Shown here: one piece after another, positions 15,307 to 23,971 of the stretch
Position numbering within the stretch: the stretch's first letter is position 1
Layout of the letters: the number at the start of each line of letters is the position of its first letter
From: Alphaproteobacteria bacterium UBA3768
GTDB lineage: Bacteria; Pseudomonadota; Alphaproteobacteria; CAAHEQ01; UBA3637
Assembly: GCA_002372315.1 (NCBI GenBank)
Contig: DFFU01000011.1
Location: 1-34,048, forward strand
Length of the DNA: 34,048 nucleotides
Reading direction: 5' to 3'
Position numbers and translations under genes: made by a program
The notes under the pieces: generated by a model
Databases searched by the model: none
Told to the model about the DNA's origin: nothing
Seen by the model: only the letters and a program-made list of their open reading frames with translations

Positions 15307-15930
15307 TTATTCAGCCACAGTTTCTTCACGATGACCAACAATTTCGCTGACTTTCTTGCCACGACGAGCAGCCACATGGCGTGGAGCAGCTTCATCTAAC
15401 AAAGCTTTAAAAGTAGCACGTATCATATTGTGAGGATTGGAAGATCCTGTACATTTTGCTACGACATCCTGGATACCCAAGACTTCAAAAACAGCACGCA
15501 TAGGCCCTCCAGCAATAATACCAGTACCAGCGGGAGCTGTACGTAATGTCACTTTACCTGCACCAAAATGTCCGTACATATCATGGTGCAAAGTACGACC
15601 TTCCTTCAAAGGAACACGTACCAATTTACGACGAGCCAATTCTGTTGCCTTTTTAATAGCATCAGGAACTTCCTTAGCTTTTGCATGAGCAAAACCGATG
15701 CGACCTTTTTTATCGCCTACCACAACCAAAGCGGCAAAGGACATATTACGCCCACCCTTCACTGTTTTGGAAACGCGATTGATGTGAACGACACGATCAA
15801 CAAATTCATCCATTGGCTTGTCTTCACGATTTTCACGTTTACGTGGCGCACGCTTTTTTTCTGTCTTTTCAGCTTTGGAAGCACTCTCTGTTGCTTCAAC
15901 AGCTGTTTGTTCAATTTTTTCTTCTGTCAT
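15307..15930 (-). CDS. rpsE: 30S ribosomal protein S5
   Basis: A 207-residue small-subunit protein at the mRNA entry site, involved in decoding accuracy. The S5 core includes VVHINRVSKTVKGGRNMSFAA, DKKGRIGFAHAKAKEVPDAI and APAGTGIIAGGPMRAVFE. A charged, low-complexity extension of about 40 residues (EEKIEQTAVEATESASKAEK and on) precedes the core. It follows rplR by 9 bases. Confidence 0.97.
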   Translation of the reverse strand: MTEEKIEQTAVEATESASKAEKTEKKRAPRKRENREDKPMDEFVDRVVHINRVSKTVKGGRNMSFAALVVVGDKKGRIGFAHAKAKEVPDAIKKATELARRKLVRVPLKEGRTLHHDMYGHFGAGKVTLRTAPAGTGIIAGGPMRAVFEVLGIQDVVAKCTGSSNPHNMIRATFKALLDEAAPRHVAARRGKKVSEIVGHREETVAE

Positions 15931-15939
15931 ATCTACTCC

Positions 15940-16290
15940 TTAAAAAGATAAACCAGCTTCGCGTGCGGCTTCTGCCAAAGCCTTAATACGGCCATGGAAT
16001 TTAAAAGCACCACGATCAAAGACCACTTCTTTAATTTTGGCTTTCAAAGCACGTTCGGCAATCAGTTGACCAACCAATTTAGCACCTTCAACTGAAGAGC
16101 CTTTGGCCTTAAAATCCTTTTCCTTAGAGGAAGCAGCAGCCAATGTAATTGCTTTTTTATCATCAATCAATTGCGCCTCTATATGGCGTTCGGAACGATT
16201 GATACACAAACGTATGCGACCTGCCCCCTTTTGCTTGATAGCAAAGCGAACACGATTTTTACGACGTTCAAATGCAGTAACTTTTTCCAT
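15940..16290 (-). CDS. rplR: 50S ribosomal protein L18
   Basis: A 116-residue 5S-rRNA-binding protein of the central protuberance. The L18 pattern is present: RRKNRVRFAIKQKGAGRIRLCINRSERHIEAQLIDD, then GAKLVGQLIAERA and VVFDRGAFKFHGRIKALAEAAREAGLSF at the end. Length is normal; the gap from rplF is 12 bases. Confidence 0.97.
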   Translation of the reverse strand: MEKVTAFERRKNRVRFAIKQKGAGRIRLCINRSERHIEAQLIDDKKAITLAAASSKEKDFKAKGSSVEGAKLVGQLIAERALKAKIKEVVFDRGAFKFHGRIKALAEAAREAGLSF

Positions 16291-16302
16291 TGTCTTACTT
16301 CC

Positions 16303-16836
16303 TTATTTCTTTTTACCTTCTTTGCGTAAGATTGTTTCTTCCGCATATTTAACACCTTTACCTTTATAGGGTTCTGGCTTACGATAAGAACGAATCTCTG
16401 CTGCCACCTGCCCTAACAATTGCTTATCAGCACCTGTCAGTTCAAGTTTTGTTTGATCCGTTACAACAGCCTTGACCCCTTGAGGTAACTCATAATCTAT
16501 ATCATGAGAAAAGCCTAATGTCAACTTTAATTTTTGTCCCATCACCTGAGCACGATAACCAACGCCGATGAGTTCCATTTTACGGGAAAAGCCTTCGCTA
16601 ACACCTTTAATCATGTTGGCCAAGTTTGCACGCATCGTACCCCAAGCCGCATGAGATTGTTTTGTATCATGCAAAGGTTTTACAGTCAACTGACCGTCTT
16701 TTAATTCCACTGAAACACCAGCAGGAATATGAGTCTTCAACGTACCCAATTTTCCATTAATGGTTACCTCTTCTTCTGTTAAAGTGGCAGTTACACCAGC
16801 AGGCACAACCACAGGATGTTTTCCAATTTTAGACAT
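16303..16836 (-). CDS. rplF: 50S ribosomal protein L6
   Basis: A 177-residue protein at the base of the large-subunit stalk, near the elongation-factor site. It opens MSKIGKHPVVVPAGV, carries GYRAQVMGQKLKLTLGFSHD in the centre and the rRNA-binding RKPEPYKGKGVKYAEE close to the end. Length and order are standard. Confidence 0.98.
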   Translation of the reverse strand: MSKIGKHPVVVPAGVTATLTEEEVTINGKLGTLKTHIPAGVSVELKDGQLTVKPLHDTKQSHAAWGTMRANLANMIKGVSEGFSRKMELIGVGYRAQVMGQKLKLTLGFSHDIDYELPQGVKAVVTDQTKLELTGADKQLLGQVAAEIRSYRKPEPYKGKGVKYAEETILRKEGKKK

Positions 16837-16848
16837 TCTAAAACCTCC

Positions 16849-17247
16849 TTAAAACACTTTACACAAAACTTCGCCGCCCAAATTGGCTTTACGAGCTTCA
16901 TGATCAGACATAACGCCTGATGGGGTTGACAATACATAGATTCCCAAACCATTATAAAATTTGGGTAAATCTTTTACTTTGGAATACACACGACGACCTG
17001 GTGTGGAAACACGTTCGATTTCCTTAATCACTGGTTGATTTTCGTAGTATTTCAATTCGACCTTGAATTCATCAATGTTTTTACGTACATTGACGCGTTC
17101 ATAGCCGCGAATATAACCTTCACGTTTCAAAACATCCAAAACGCTAGCGCGTAAGTTGGAAGCCGGCACCGTGACGGTCGCTTTATTTGCCATCCCACCA
17201 TTGCGCAGGCGGGTCAGCATATCACCTAAAGGATCTGTCATAGACAT
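16849..17247 (-). CDS. rpsH: 30S ribosomal protein S8
   Basis: A 132-residue primary 16S-rRNA-binding protein. It opens TDPLGDMLTRLRNG and ends with VLSTPSGVMSDHEARKANLGGEVLC, the conserved C-terminal signature. In enterobacteria S8 represses the spc operon by binding the rplE region; no such site was identified here. The gap to rpsN is 12 bases. Confidence 0.98.
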   Translation of the reverse strand: MSMTDPLGDMLTRLRNGGMANKATVTVPASNLRASVLDVLKREGYIRGYERVNVRKNIDEFKVELKYYENQPVIKEIERVSTPGRRVYSKVKDLPKFYNGLGIYVLSTPSGVMSDHEARKANLGGEVLCKVF

Positions 17248-17259
17248 ATTTTCTTCTCC

Positions 17260-17565
17260 TTACCAGCTCGATTTCTTCATACCGGGCACCTGAGCCTCAT
17301 TGGACAGTTTGCGCAGTTGAATACGGCTGAGTTTTAATTTTCTGTAAAAACCATGGGAACGTCCCGTTAATTCACAACGATTGTGAATACGGACTTTGGA
17401 CGAATTCCGTGGCAATTTTGCGAGTTTCAAGTTGGCCTCAAAAACTTCTTCAGCAGAAGAATTTTTATCAGCAATAACAGCCTTTAAAGCAGCACGCTTC
17501 TTGGCATACTTGGCCACCATCTTTTCGCGTTTTTTATTACGATTGATTTGACATAATTTTGCCAT
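17260..17565 (-). CDS. rpsN: 30S ribosomal protein S14 (zinc-free form)
   Basis: A 101-residue S14 of the longer, non-zinc type: the C-x-x-C motifs of short S14 are absent. The conserved LPRNSSKVRIHNRCELTGRSHGFYRKLKLSR and C-terminal VPGMKKSSW are present. It sits in the small-subunit head and lies two bases after rplE, so coupled translation is likely. Confidence 0.98.
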   Translation of the reverse strand: MAKLCQINRNKKREKMVAKYAKKRAALKAVIADKNSSAEEVFEANLKLAKLPRNSSKVRIHNRCELTGRSHGFYRKLKLSRIQLRKLSNEAQVPGMKKSSW

Positions 17566-17567
17566 GA

Positions 17568-18119
17568 TTATTTTCCTTCCTTCATAAAGGGCATACCAAA
17601 GCCAGCCAACAAAGCTTTCGCTTCTTTGTCTGTTTTGGCCGAAGTACCAATCACGATATCCATACCACGAATGGCATCCACAGCATCATAGTTAATTTCC
17701 AAAAAGATGATTTGTTCTTTAATACCCATGGCATAGTTACCATGACCATCAAAGCTCTTATCGGAAATACCGCGGAAGTCACGAATACGAGGCATAGCCA
17801 TTGTAATCAGACGATCCAAAAATTCATACATCTTTTCACGACGTAAGGTTACTTTGCAACCAATAGGCATACCTTCACGTAATTTAAAAGATGCAATGGA
17901 TTTACGGGAATGGGTAATCACGGGCTTTTGTCCCGAAATCGCTGCCATGTCCTTCACTGCCCCTTCAATGGCCTTTTTGTCTTCTGTGGCTTCACCCACA
18001 CCCATATTCAAGACAATCTTGGTCAATTTAGGAACTTCCATTTTGTTTTTATAGCCAAATTCCTTAATTAAAGCAGGAACAATGACTTCTTCATACTGTT
18101 TTTGTAATCTGGTTTGCAT
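17568..18119 (-). CDS. rplE: 50S ribosomal protein L5
   Basis: A 183-residue 5S-rRNA-binding protein of the central protuberance. Signatures include PKLTKIVLNMGVGEATEDKK, GQKPVITHSRKSIASFKLREGMPIG and the C-terminal FGMPF. Length is normal and it is placed between rplX and rpsN as usual. Confidence 0.98.
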   Translation of the reverse strand: MQTRLQKQYEEVIVPALIKEFGYKNKMEVPKLTKIVLNMGVGEATEDKKAIEGAVKDMAAISGQKPVITHSRKSIASFKLREGMPIGCKVTLRREKMYEFLDRLITMAMPRIRDFRGISDKSFDGHGNYAMGIKEQIIFLEINYDAVDAIRGMDIVIGTSAKTDKEAKALLAGFGMPFMKEGK

Positions 18120-18129
18120 TTATTCCTCC

Positions 18130-18450
18130 TTATTTATCCACAACTTCACCGGATTTTTTGGCTACACGAACTTTATGTCCGTCTTTATCCACCTTCACAC
18201 CCAAACGAGTTGCCTTGGATGTTTTTGGATCCACAAAAGCCACATTGGAAATATGGATGGGCATTTCTTTTGAAATAATACCACCCGCATTTTCCTGACT
18301 GGGTTTTGTATGGCGTTTAGCCACATTGATACCGGATACGATAACCTTGGATTCTTTTACCAAAACTTTGGTAATTTCGCCAGTTTTACCTTTATCTTTT
18401 CCAGCAATAACAATGACTTTATCGCCTTTCTTCAATTTTAACTTTAACAT
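18130..18450 (-). CDS. rplX: 50S ribosomal protein L24
   Basis: A 106-residue assembly-initiating protein of the large subunit with the KOW motif LKKGDKVIVIAGKDKGKTGEI near the start and NVAKRHTKPSQ further on. Its ATG shares one base with the rplN stop (TAATG). Confidence 0.98.
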   Translation of the reverse strand: MLKLKLKKGDKVIVIAGKDKGKTGEITKVLVKESKVIVSGINVAKRHTKPSQENAGGIISKEMPIHISNVAFVDPKTSKATRLGVKVDKDGHKVRVAKKSGEVVDK

Positions 18451-18818
18451 TATAAGACCTCCGGAGCCAAAGACATAATCTTTACAAAACCAGCCGCACG
18501 CAATTCACGTGTCACTGGTCCAAAGATACGTGTTCCAATGGGCTCACCTTCTTTGTCAACTAACACAGCGGCATTGGAATCAAAACGAATTGCAGACCCA
18601 TCTTTACGATGAATTTCTTTCTTCGTACGAACAATCAATGCACGTTGCACTTCACCTTCCTTGACCTTGCCACGGGGCACAGCTTCTTTAACGGAAACGA
18701 TAACAACGTCCCCGACGGAAGCATAACGACGACCGGCAGCGCCAAGAATCTTAATACACTGAACTTTCCGGGCACCGGAGTTATCAGCTACATCAAGATT
18801 TGTTTCAACCTGAATCAT
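18450..18818 (-). CDS. rplN: 50S ribosomal protein L14
   Basis: A 122-residue protein that lies at the subunit interface. It opens MIQVETNLDVADNSGARKVQC and has GDVVIVSVKEAVPRGKVKEG and IFGPVTRELRAAGFVKIMSLAPEVL. It follows rpsQ by 22 bases, one of the larger gaps in the block. Confidence 0.98.
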   Translation of the reverse strand: MIQVETNLDVADNSGARKVQCIKILGAAGRRYASVGDVVIVSVKEAVPRGKVKEGEVQRALIVRTKKEIHRKDGSAIRFDSNAAVLVDKEGEPIGTRIFGPVTRELRAAGFVKIMSLAPEVL

Positions 18819-18840
18819 AGTTCACCTTTCATTTAGGTTG

Positions 18841-19071
18841 TTAATCTTCAACCACCACCCAGCGTTTTGTTCTGGATAATGGCCGACTTTCCATAATCCG
18901 CACATTGTCACCGACTTTATGCAGATTCTTTTCATCATGCGCCGTATATTTTTGCGAACGCTTGATATACTTTTTGTACACGGGATGCATCACACGACGT
19001 TCTACTTGAACAACAACAGACTTATCCATTTTATCGCTGACGACAACACCTTGTAAAATACGTTTAGGCAT
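18841..19071 (-). CDS. rpsQ: 30S ribosomal protein S17
   Basis: A 76-residue OB-fold 16S-rRNA-binding protein. It opens MPKRILQGVVVSDKMDKSVVV and contains HPVYKKYIKRSQKYTAHDE and the SRPLSRTKRW segment. Its start shares one base with the rpmC stop (TAATG). Confidence 0.98.
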   Translation of the reverse strand: MPKRILQGVVVSDKMDKSVVVQVERRVMHPVYKKYIKRSQKYTAHDEKNLHKVGDNVRIMESRPLSRTKRWVVVED

Positions 19072-19292
19072 TATTTATTCTCCTTTTTTTTGGCTTTTTT
19101 AGGAGCTGTGGCCTGAGCCATAGCTGTTTTTACACGAGCCTTTTCGCGACGTACTTGGCGACAACGGGCTGTATTTTTCAAAGCTCCTTGAGATTGTTGA
19201 AAACGCAAGTTCATAGCTTCTTTACACAAATCAGCTTCTTGTTTTTTCAAATCATCCAAAGACTTGGACTTGATTGTTTTAAATTTTTCCAT
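19071..19292 (-). CDS. rpmC: 50S ribosomal protein L29
   Basis: A 73-residue two-helix protein next to the exit tunnel, where SRP and trigger factor dock. The core LKKQEADLCKEAMNLRFQQSQG and the ARCRQVRREKARVKT region are typical; a basic Lys-rich tail follows. ATG at 19292 is chosen because GAGGTG lies just ahead, at the end of rplP, and the ATG comes one base after the rplP stop. An upstream ATG at 19307 would overlap rplP. Confidence 0.95.
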   Translation of the reverse strand: MEKFKTIKSKSLDDLKKQEADLCKEAMNLRFQQSQGALKNTARCRQVRREKARVKTAMAQATAPKKAKKKENK

Positions 19293-19293
19293 T

Positions 19294-19716
19294 TTACACC
19301 TCTTCATCAGCCGTTCTGGCTACAAATTTTGTCTTAATTGGCAATTTAGCACTAGCCAAAGTCATCGCTTCACGTGCTAATTCTTCACTAACACCATCGC
19401 ATTCAAACAAAATACGACCAGGTTTTACGCGACAAATCCAGAACTCTACTGAACCTTTACCTTTACCCTGACGAACTTCAGGCGGTTTTTTGGAAACAGG
19501 AACATCAGGAAAAACACGAATCCACATACGTCCTTGACGTTTCATGGCATGTGAAATAGCACGACGTGCAGCTTCAATTTGGCGGGCAGTCATACGGCAA
19601 GCTTCCAAAGCCTTCAAACCAAATGTTCCCTTATCCAAAGAAGTTGCATTTTTTGCCTTACCATGCACACGGCCCTTAAAAGCCTTTCTATATTTACTTT
19701 TTGCAGGTTGTAACAT
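19294..19716 (-). CDS. rplP: 50S ribosomal protein L16
   Basis: A 140-residue protein at the A-site of the large subunit. Signatures include FGLKALEACRMTARQIEAAR, RRAISHAMKRQGRMWIRVFP and GKGSVEFWICRVKPGRILFE. Arg82 of the enzyme-modified RVFPD-type loop region is present in context. It follows rpsC by 12 bases. Confidence 0.98.
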   Translation of the reverse strand: MLQPAKSKYRKAFKGRVHGKAKNATSLDKGTFGLKALEACRMTARQIEAARRAISHAMKRQGRMWIRVFPDVPVSKKPPEVRQGKGKGSVEFWICRVKPGRILFECDGVSEELAREAMTLASAKLPIKTKFVARTADEEV

Positions 19717-19728
19717 TGTTCCTTCTCC

Positions 19729-20400
19729 TTATCGTTGTTCATTCAAGCGCTTATCTTGGGCCATAGGATCATGAGCCAAAATTTCGCCTTTATAAATCCA
19801 CACTTTAATACCGCAGGTACCATATGTTGTGAATGCAGTGGCTTGACCATAGTCAATATCTGCACGCAATGTATGCAAAGGCACACGCCCCTCATGATAC
19901 CATTCTGTACGGGCAATTTCTGCACCACCCAAACGACCAGCACAGCTGATTTTAATACCTTCTGCACCTTGGCGTAAAGCTGACTGAACTGCACGCTTCA
20001 TAGCACGGCGGAAAGAAATACGTTTTTCCAACTGCTGAGCCACATTTTCGGCAACCAATTTCGCATCTGTTTCAGGTTTGCGAATTTCCACAATATTCAC
20101 GCTCACTTCGTTGTTTTCAGCCAATTTCGTCAATTCCTTTTTCAAGGTTTCAATATCTTGACCTTTTTTACCAATCACAACGCCAGGACGTGCACAATAA
20201 ATTGTGACACGGGCCTTTTTGGCAGGACGTTCAATCACAATATGACTGATACCAGCTGCTGCCAACTTCTTTTCCAAGTATTTGCGCATTTCCAAATCAG
20301 CCAATAACAATTTGGCATAATCACCATCGGCAAACCAACGGGAATCCCATGTACGATTTACCCCTAAACGCAAACCAATCGGATTAACTTTTTGTCCCAT
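19729..20400 (-). CDS. rpsC: 30S ribosomal protein S3
   Basis: A 223-residue head protein lining the mRNA entry channel. The KH domain pattern VTIYCARPGVVIGKKGQDIE is clear, and the C-terminal domain carries QGAEGIKISCAGRLGGAEIARTEWY and ATAFTTYGTCGIKVWIYKGE. Its start shares one base with the rplV stop (TAATG). Confidence 0.98.
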   Translation of the reverse strand: MGQKVNPIGLRLGVNRTWDSRWFADGDYAKLLLADLEMRKYLEKKLAAAGISHIVIERPAKKARVTIYCARPGVVIGKKGQDIETLKKELTKLAENNEVSVNIVEIRKPETDAKLVAENVAQQLEKRISFRRAMKRAVQSALRQGAEGIKISCAGRLGGAEIARTEWYHEGRVPLHTLRADIDYGQATAFTTYGTCGIKVWIYKGEILAHDPMAQDKRLNEQR

Positions 20401-20834
20401 TATTTTGCCTCCTTCTGAGTTGTTTCTTTCTTTGTGGCTTTTTCAGCGGGAGCTTTTTTGGATTCTTTTTTAGTTTCCTTTTTAGCTTCAGCTTCTTTGA
20501 CCACAATTGTCATATTTGAAAATGGTTTCAAGATACGATGACCTGAACCCTTAGCGGCCGCATGCCAACGTTTCATCACCATAGCCTTACCAACATAAGC
20601 TTCAGCCACAACCAAGTTATCAATATCCATACCAAAGTTGTTTTCTGCATTGGCAATAGCACCTGTCAATAATTTTTTGACTTCACCTGCCACACGCTTA
20701 CGGGAGAAAGTCAATTGAGCCAATGCCTTATCAACTTTCAAACCACGAATGGTTTCAGCCACTAAATTCAGTTTTTGCGGAGAAATACGAATCGTCCGTG
20801 CAACTGCTTTTACTTGTTTTTTACTTGCTACCAT
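20400..20834 (-). CDS. rplV: 50S ribosomal protein L22
   Basis: A 144-residue protein whose long beta-hairpin reaches the nascent-peptide tunnel. The core runs from ARTIRISPQKLNLVAETIRG to HRILKPFSNMTIVV; a Lys/Glu tail of about 34 residues follows. ATG at 20834 is chosen because AGGAGG lies about 7 bases ahead and it follows the rpsS stop by one base; an upstream in-frame extension overlaps rpsS. Confidence 0.96.
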   Translation of the reverse strand: MVASKKQVKAVARTIRISPQKLNLVAETIRGLKVDKALAQLTFSRKRVAGEVKKLLTGAIANAENNFGMDIDNLVVAEAYVGKAMVMKRWHAAAKGSGHRILKPFSNMTIVVKEAEAKKETKKESKKAPAEKATKKETTQKEAK

Positions 20835-20835
20835 C

Positions 20836-21120
20836 TTATGCCTCCTGTTTGGCTTTTGCATCAGCCGCTGTATGAGCCACAAAGGTTCTGGTTGGCGCAA
20901 ATTCACCAAACTTATGTCCAATCATGTTCTCACTGACCAAAACGGGGATAAACTTATGACCATTATAAACGGTAAAAGTCAAACCCACAAAGTCGGGCAG
21001 AATGGTAGAACGACGGGACCATGTTTTAATTTGTTCATGACGACCGGATGCTTTCACCTTCTCTGCTTTTTTCAGCAGATCAGCATCAACAAACGGCCCT
21101 TTCCATATAGATCTTGTCAT
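20836..21120 (-). CDS. rpsS: 30S ribosomal protein S19
   Basis: A 94-residue head protein paired with S13. It opens TRSIWKGPFVDADLL and has TWSRRSTILPDFVGLTFTVYNG and ENMIGHKFGEFAPTRTF, the family hallmarks, at normal length. Confidence 0.98.
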   Translation of the reverse strand: MTRSIWKGPFVDADLLKKAEKVKASGRHEQIKTWSRRSTILPDFVGLTFTVYNGHKFIPVLVSENMIGHKFGEFAPTRTFVAHTAADAKAKQEA

Positions 21121-21132
21121 TTAAGCCTCCTT

Positions 21133-21960
21133 TTAAGCTTTCTTGACTGCGTGACGAGAACGCACGATTAAGTGATTCGTCCGCTTGTTATTACGAGTCT
21201 TCTTACCCTTGGTCTTCCATCCCCATGGTGACACAGGATTGCGTCCACCATTGGTACGACCACCATGTGGGTGATCGACAGGGTTCATGGCAATACCGCG
21301 TACGGATGGACGAATACCCATCCAACGAGCACGTCCAGCTTTTGCCATCGTGGTATTTTGGTGATCCGCATTGGACACCGCACCCACTGTGGCATAACAT
21401 TCTGCACGTACTAAGCGCAATTCACCCGAGCTTAAACGGATTTGAGCATAGCCCGCATCCTTACCAATCAATTGGGCATAACAACCAGCTGAACGGGCCA
21501 ATTGACCACCACGACCAGGTTGCATTTCAATGTTGTGCACGATTGTACCCACGGGCATATTCTTTAATTGCATCGCATTACCGGGCTTGATATCAGCAGT
21601 TGCAGAAGCAACAACTTTATCACCCACAGCCAAACGTTGCGGTGCCAAAATATAAGATTGTGTTCCATCTTCATATTTAATTAAAGCAATAAAAGCGGTA
21701 CGGTTAGGATCGTATTCCAAACGTTCCACAACGGCAGGCATATCCAATTTTTGGCGTTTAAAATCCACCAAACGATAGGCCTTTTTCGCACCACCGCCCA
21801 TACGACGAGATGTAATATGACCATGATTATTACGCCCACCTGTGGATGTTTTACCTTCCACCAATGTTTTAACTGGCGCACCTTTATACAATTCACTACG
21901 ATCAATACCAATTAAATGGCGTGTCGTTTTTGTTGTCGGTTTATAAGTTTTTAATGTCAT
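21133..21960 (-). CDS. rplB: 50S ribosomal protein L2
   Basis: A 275-residue protein close to the peptidyl-transferase centre. The central GRGGQLARSAGCYAQL and the C-terminal RPSVRGIAMNPVDHPHGGRT, which includes the conserved His of the family, are intact. One base separates it from rplW. Confidence 0.98.
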   Translation of the reverse strand: MTLKTYKPTTKTTRHLIGIDRSELYKGAPVKTLVEGKTSTGGRNNHGHITSRRMGGGAKKAYRLVDFKRQKLDMPAVVERLEYDPNRTAFIALIKYEDGTQSYILAPQRLAVGDKVVASATADIKPGNAMQLKNMPVGTIVHNIEMQPGRGGQLARSAGCYAQLIGKDAGYAQIRLSSGELRLVRAECYATVGAVSNADHQNTTMAKAGRARWMGIRPSVRGIAMNPVDHPHGGRTNGGRNPVSPWGWKTKGKKTRNNKRTNHLIVRSRHAVKKA

Positions 21961-21961
21961 C

Positions 21962-22279
21962 TTACACTCCCGCTGTCACATCAATCGTTTGACCTTTGGC
22001 CAAAGTAATGATGGCTTTCTTTACATCAGAGCGAACACCCTTTTGCCCACGGAACAATTTTACTTTTCCTTTTTGGTTCAAAGTATTCACTGCTTTTACT
22101 TCCACACCGAAAACGCCTTGAATGGCTTTTTTAATCTGGGTTTTAGTGGCATCACCACGCACCACAAAAGTCACTTGGTTGTTTTCAGCCGATTTCATTG
22201 CTTTTTCTGTAATTACAGGACGCACAATGATATCACATAATTCAGCATTCAATGCTTTTTGTTCGGATTTTTTAACCAT
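21962..22279 (-). CDS. rplW: 50S ribosomal protein L23
   Basis: A 105-residue exit-tunnel protein that docks trigger factor and SRP. The pattern IIVRPVITEKAMKSAENNQVTFVV with TKTQIKKAIQGVFGVEVKAVNT is typical. The start shares one base with the rplD stop (TAATG). Confidence 0.98.
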   Translation of the reverse strand: MVKKSEQKALNAELCDIIVRPVITEKAMKSAENNQVTFVVRGDATKTQIKKAIQGVFGVEVKAVNTLNQKGKVKLFRGQKGVRSDVKKAIITLAKGQTIDVTAGV

Positions 22280-22899
22280 TAGGCTAACCGTCCTTCCAAT
22301 TTTTCAACCGCTTCTTTGGACAATACCAAAACATCACGGCGCATAATGTCATACACGTTTGCTCCTTGAACGGGCAATACATCAACATTGACGATATTGC
22401 GCGCTGATAAAGCAAAATTTTCGTCCAACTTTTCGCCACCGACGAACAAAATAGATTCCCATTTGTTAGCGTCAAAAGCTTTTTTGAAAGCCTTGGTAGA
22501 AGGTTTTTTGGCAGACATGTCGTCCAAAATGAACAATTTCTTTTCCAAAACCTTTTCTGACAAGGCCATGCGCATGGCTAAAGCACGAATTTTTTTGGTC
22601 AAACCATATGCATGAGAACGCACCACTGGACCAAAAGCGATACCGCCATGATACATACCAGGAGCTGTCTTCACACCTTGACGGTGACGACCTGTTCCCT
22701 TTTGCTTAAAGGGTTTTTTACCTGTTCCGTGAACATCACCCACATCTTTTGTGGCATGTGTCCCTTGACGACGGCCATCCAATTGCCATTGGATTGTACG
22801 AGCCAAGACAGACTTGTCCACTTCTTCTTTAAAGACTTTATCGTTCAGTTCAATACTGCCGACAGCCTTTTTTGTTAAATCAATAACATCGTATTTCAT
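22279..22899 (-). CDS. rplD: 50S ribosomal protein L4
   Basis: A 206-residue protein with a loop reaching the exit tunnel: the stretch RQGTHATKDVGDVHGTGKKP and KQKGTGRHRQG, followed by GGIAFGPVVRSHAYGLTKK. In enterobacteria L4 represses the S10 operon through a long leader. Here rpsJ follows fusA with only 15 bases between them, so no such leader exists. Confidence 0.98.
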   Translation of the reverse strand: MKYDVIDLTKKAVGSIELNDKVFKEEVDKSVLARTIQWQLDGRRQGTHATKDVGDVHGTGKKPFKQKGTGRHRQGVKTAPGMYHGGIAFGPVVRSHAYGLTKKIRALAMRMALSEKVLEKKLFILDDMSAKKPSTKAFKKAFDANKWESILFVGGEKLDENFALSARNIVNVDVLPVQGANVYDIMRRDVLVLSKEAVEKLEGRLA

Positions 22900-22903
22900 G
22901 ATA

Positions 22904-23641
22904 TTATTCCTTTACCTCTGTTGTCGCAGGCGCTTCTTTAACTTCGGTTGTTTCAGCTTTTGGGGCTTCCACAACTTTCAAGCCAGCAGGAACAGGTCCC
23001 ACTTGTTGCTTTGAACGTTTTTTCGCGTCCTGAATAATAACCATACCTTCATCATAACCGGGAACAGCACCCTGCACCATCACCAAGTTGCGCGCTTCAT
23101 CAATCGCGACAACTTTCAAATTTTGAATGGTTGTTTGCTTATTTCCTAATTGACCAGGCATTGGCCGATTTTTAAACACACGACCAGGCCATTCACGGTT
23201 ACCCGTTGAACCACCTGAACGATGGGTACGTGATGCACCGTGTGTGGCATTATCACCATGGAAGTGATAACGTTTCATCACACCAGCAAAACCTTTACCC
23301 AATGAAACACCGGTCACATCCACCAATTGCCCAACGACAAAATGGTTCGCACCGATCACTGATCCAGCGGGGACCAAACAATCTTCGCTAACGCGAAATT
23401 CTTTGAGTACACGCTTGGGTTCTTGCTTTAATTTAGCAAAATGTCCTTTCTGAGGTTTAGCCAAATGTTTTTCTTTGGCTGTTTTATACCCGATCTGAAC
23501 AGCGGTATAGCCATCTTTTTCCTTGGTACGAGTATCAACAACTGTACTGTCCACCTTCAGGACAGTCACAGGAATTTGATCCCCGTTTTCTTGGAAAAGA
23601 CCCATCATACCGACTTTTTCTGCGATAACAGCTGTACGCAT
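22904..23641 (-). CDS. rplC: 50S ribosomal protein L3
   Basis: A 245-residue protein near the peptidyl-transferase centre. Signatures are KGFAGVMKRYHFHGDNATHGASRTHR, GSTGNREWPGRVFKNRPMPG and the preceding EKVGMMGLF start. The last 25 residues are a low-complexity Glu/Lys/Ala/Thr tail, longer than usual. AAGGA precedes the ATG. Confidence 0.97.
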   Translation of the reverse strand: MRTAVIAEKVGMMGLFQENGDQIPVTVLKVDSTVVDTRTKEKDGYTAVQIGYKTAKEKHLAKPQKGHFAKLKQEPKRVLKEFRVSEDCLVPAGSVIGANHFVVGQLVDVTGVSLGKGFAGVMKRYHFHGDNATHGASRTHRSGGSTGNREWPGRVFKNRPMPGQLGNKQTTIQNLKVVAIDEARNLVMVQGAVPGYDEGMVIIQDAKKRSKQQVGPVPAGLKVVEAPKAETTEVKEAPATTEVKE

Positions 23642-23653
23642 TGTCTTTTTCCT

Positions 23654-23956
23654 TTACACTTTAATCTCAACATCAACACCAGCGGCGAGGTCCAATTTCA
23701 TAAGGGCATCAACCGTTTGAGGTGTCGGATCAATAATGTCGAGCACCCGCTTGTGGGTTCTGATTTCAAATTGTTCCCGTGATTTCTTATCGATGTGAAC
23801 ACCGCGATTCACGGTAAATTTTTCAATACGCGTCGGCAAAGGGATAGGTCCAACGACCTGAGCCCCTGTACGTTTGGCTGTATTGACAATCTCAAGGGTT
23901 GATTGATCCAACAACCCATGATCAAAAGCTCTTAAACGAATTCTAATTTTTTCCAT
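23654..23956 (-). CDS. rpsJ: 30S ribosomal protein S10
   Basis: A 100-residue small-subunit protein that also pairs with NusB in transcription antitermination. The signatures IRIRLRAFDHGLLDQSTLEIV, GPIPLPTRIEKFTVNRGVHIDKKSREQFEIRTHKR and LMKLDLAAGVDVEIKV are clear. It follows fusA by 15 bases, where tuf often stands. Confidence 0.98.
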   Translation of the reverse strand: MEKIRIRLRAFDHGLLDQSTLEIVNTAKRTGAQVVGPIPLPTRIEKFTVNRGVHIDKKSREQFEIRTHKRVLDIIDPTPQTVDALMKLDLAAGVDVEIKV

Positions 23957-23971
23957 TTTATACTACCTTTC

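Noticed and set aside
20835..20921. Longer start for rplV
   Set aside because: The extension overlaps rpsS, is not L22-like, and the start at 20834 has an excellent ribosome site.
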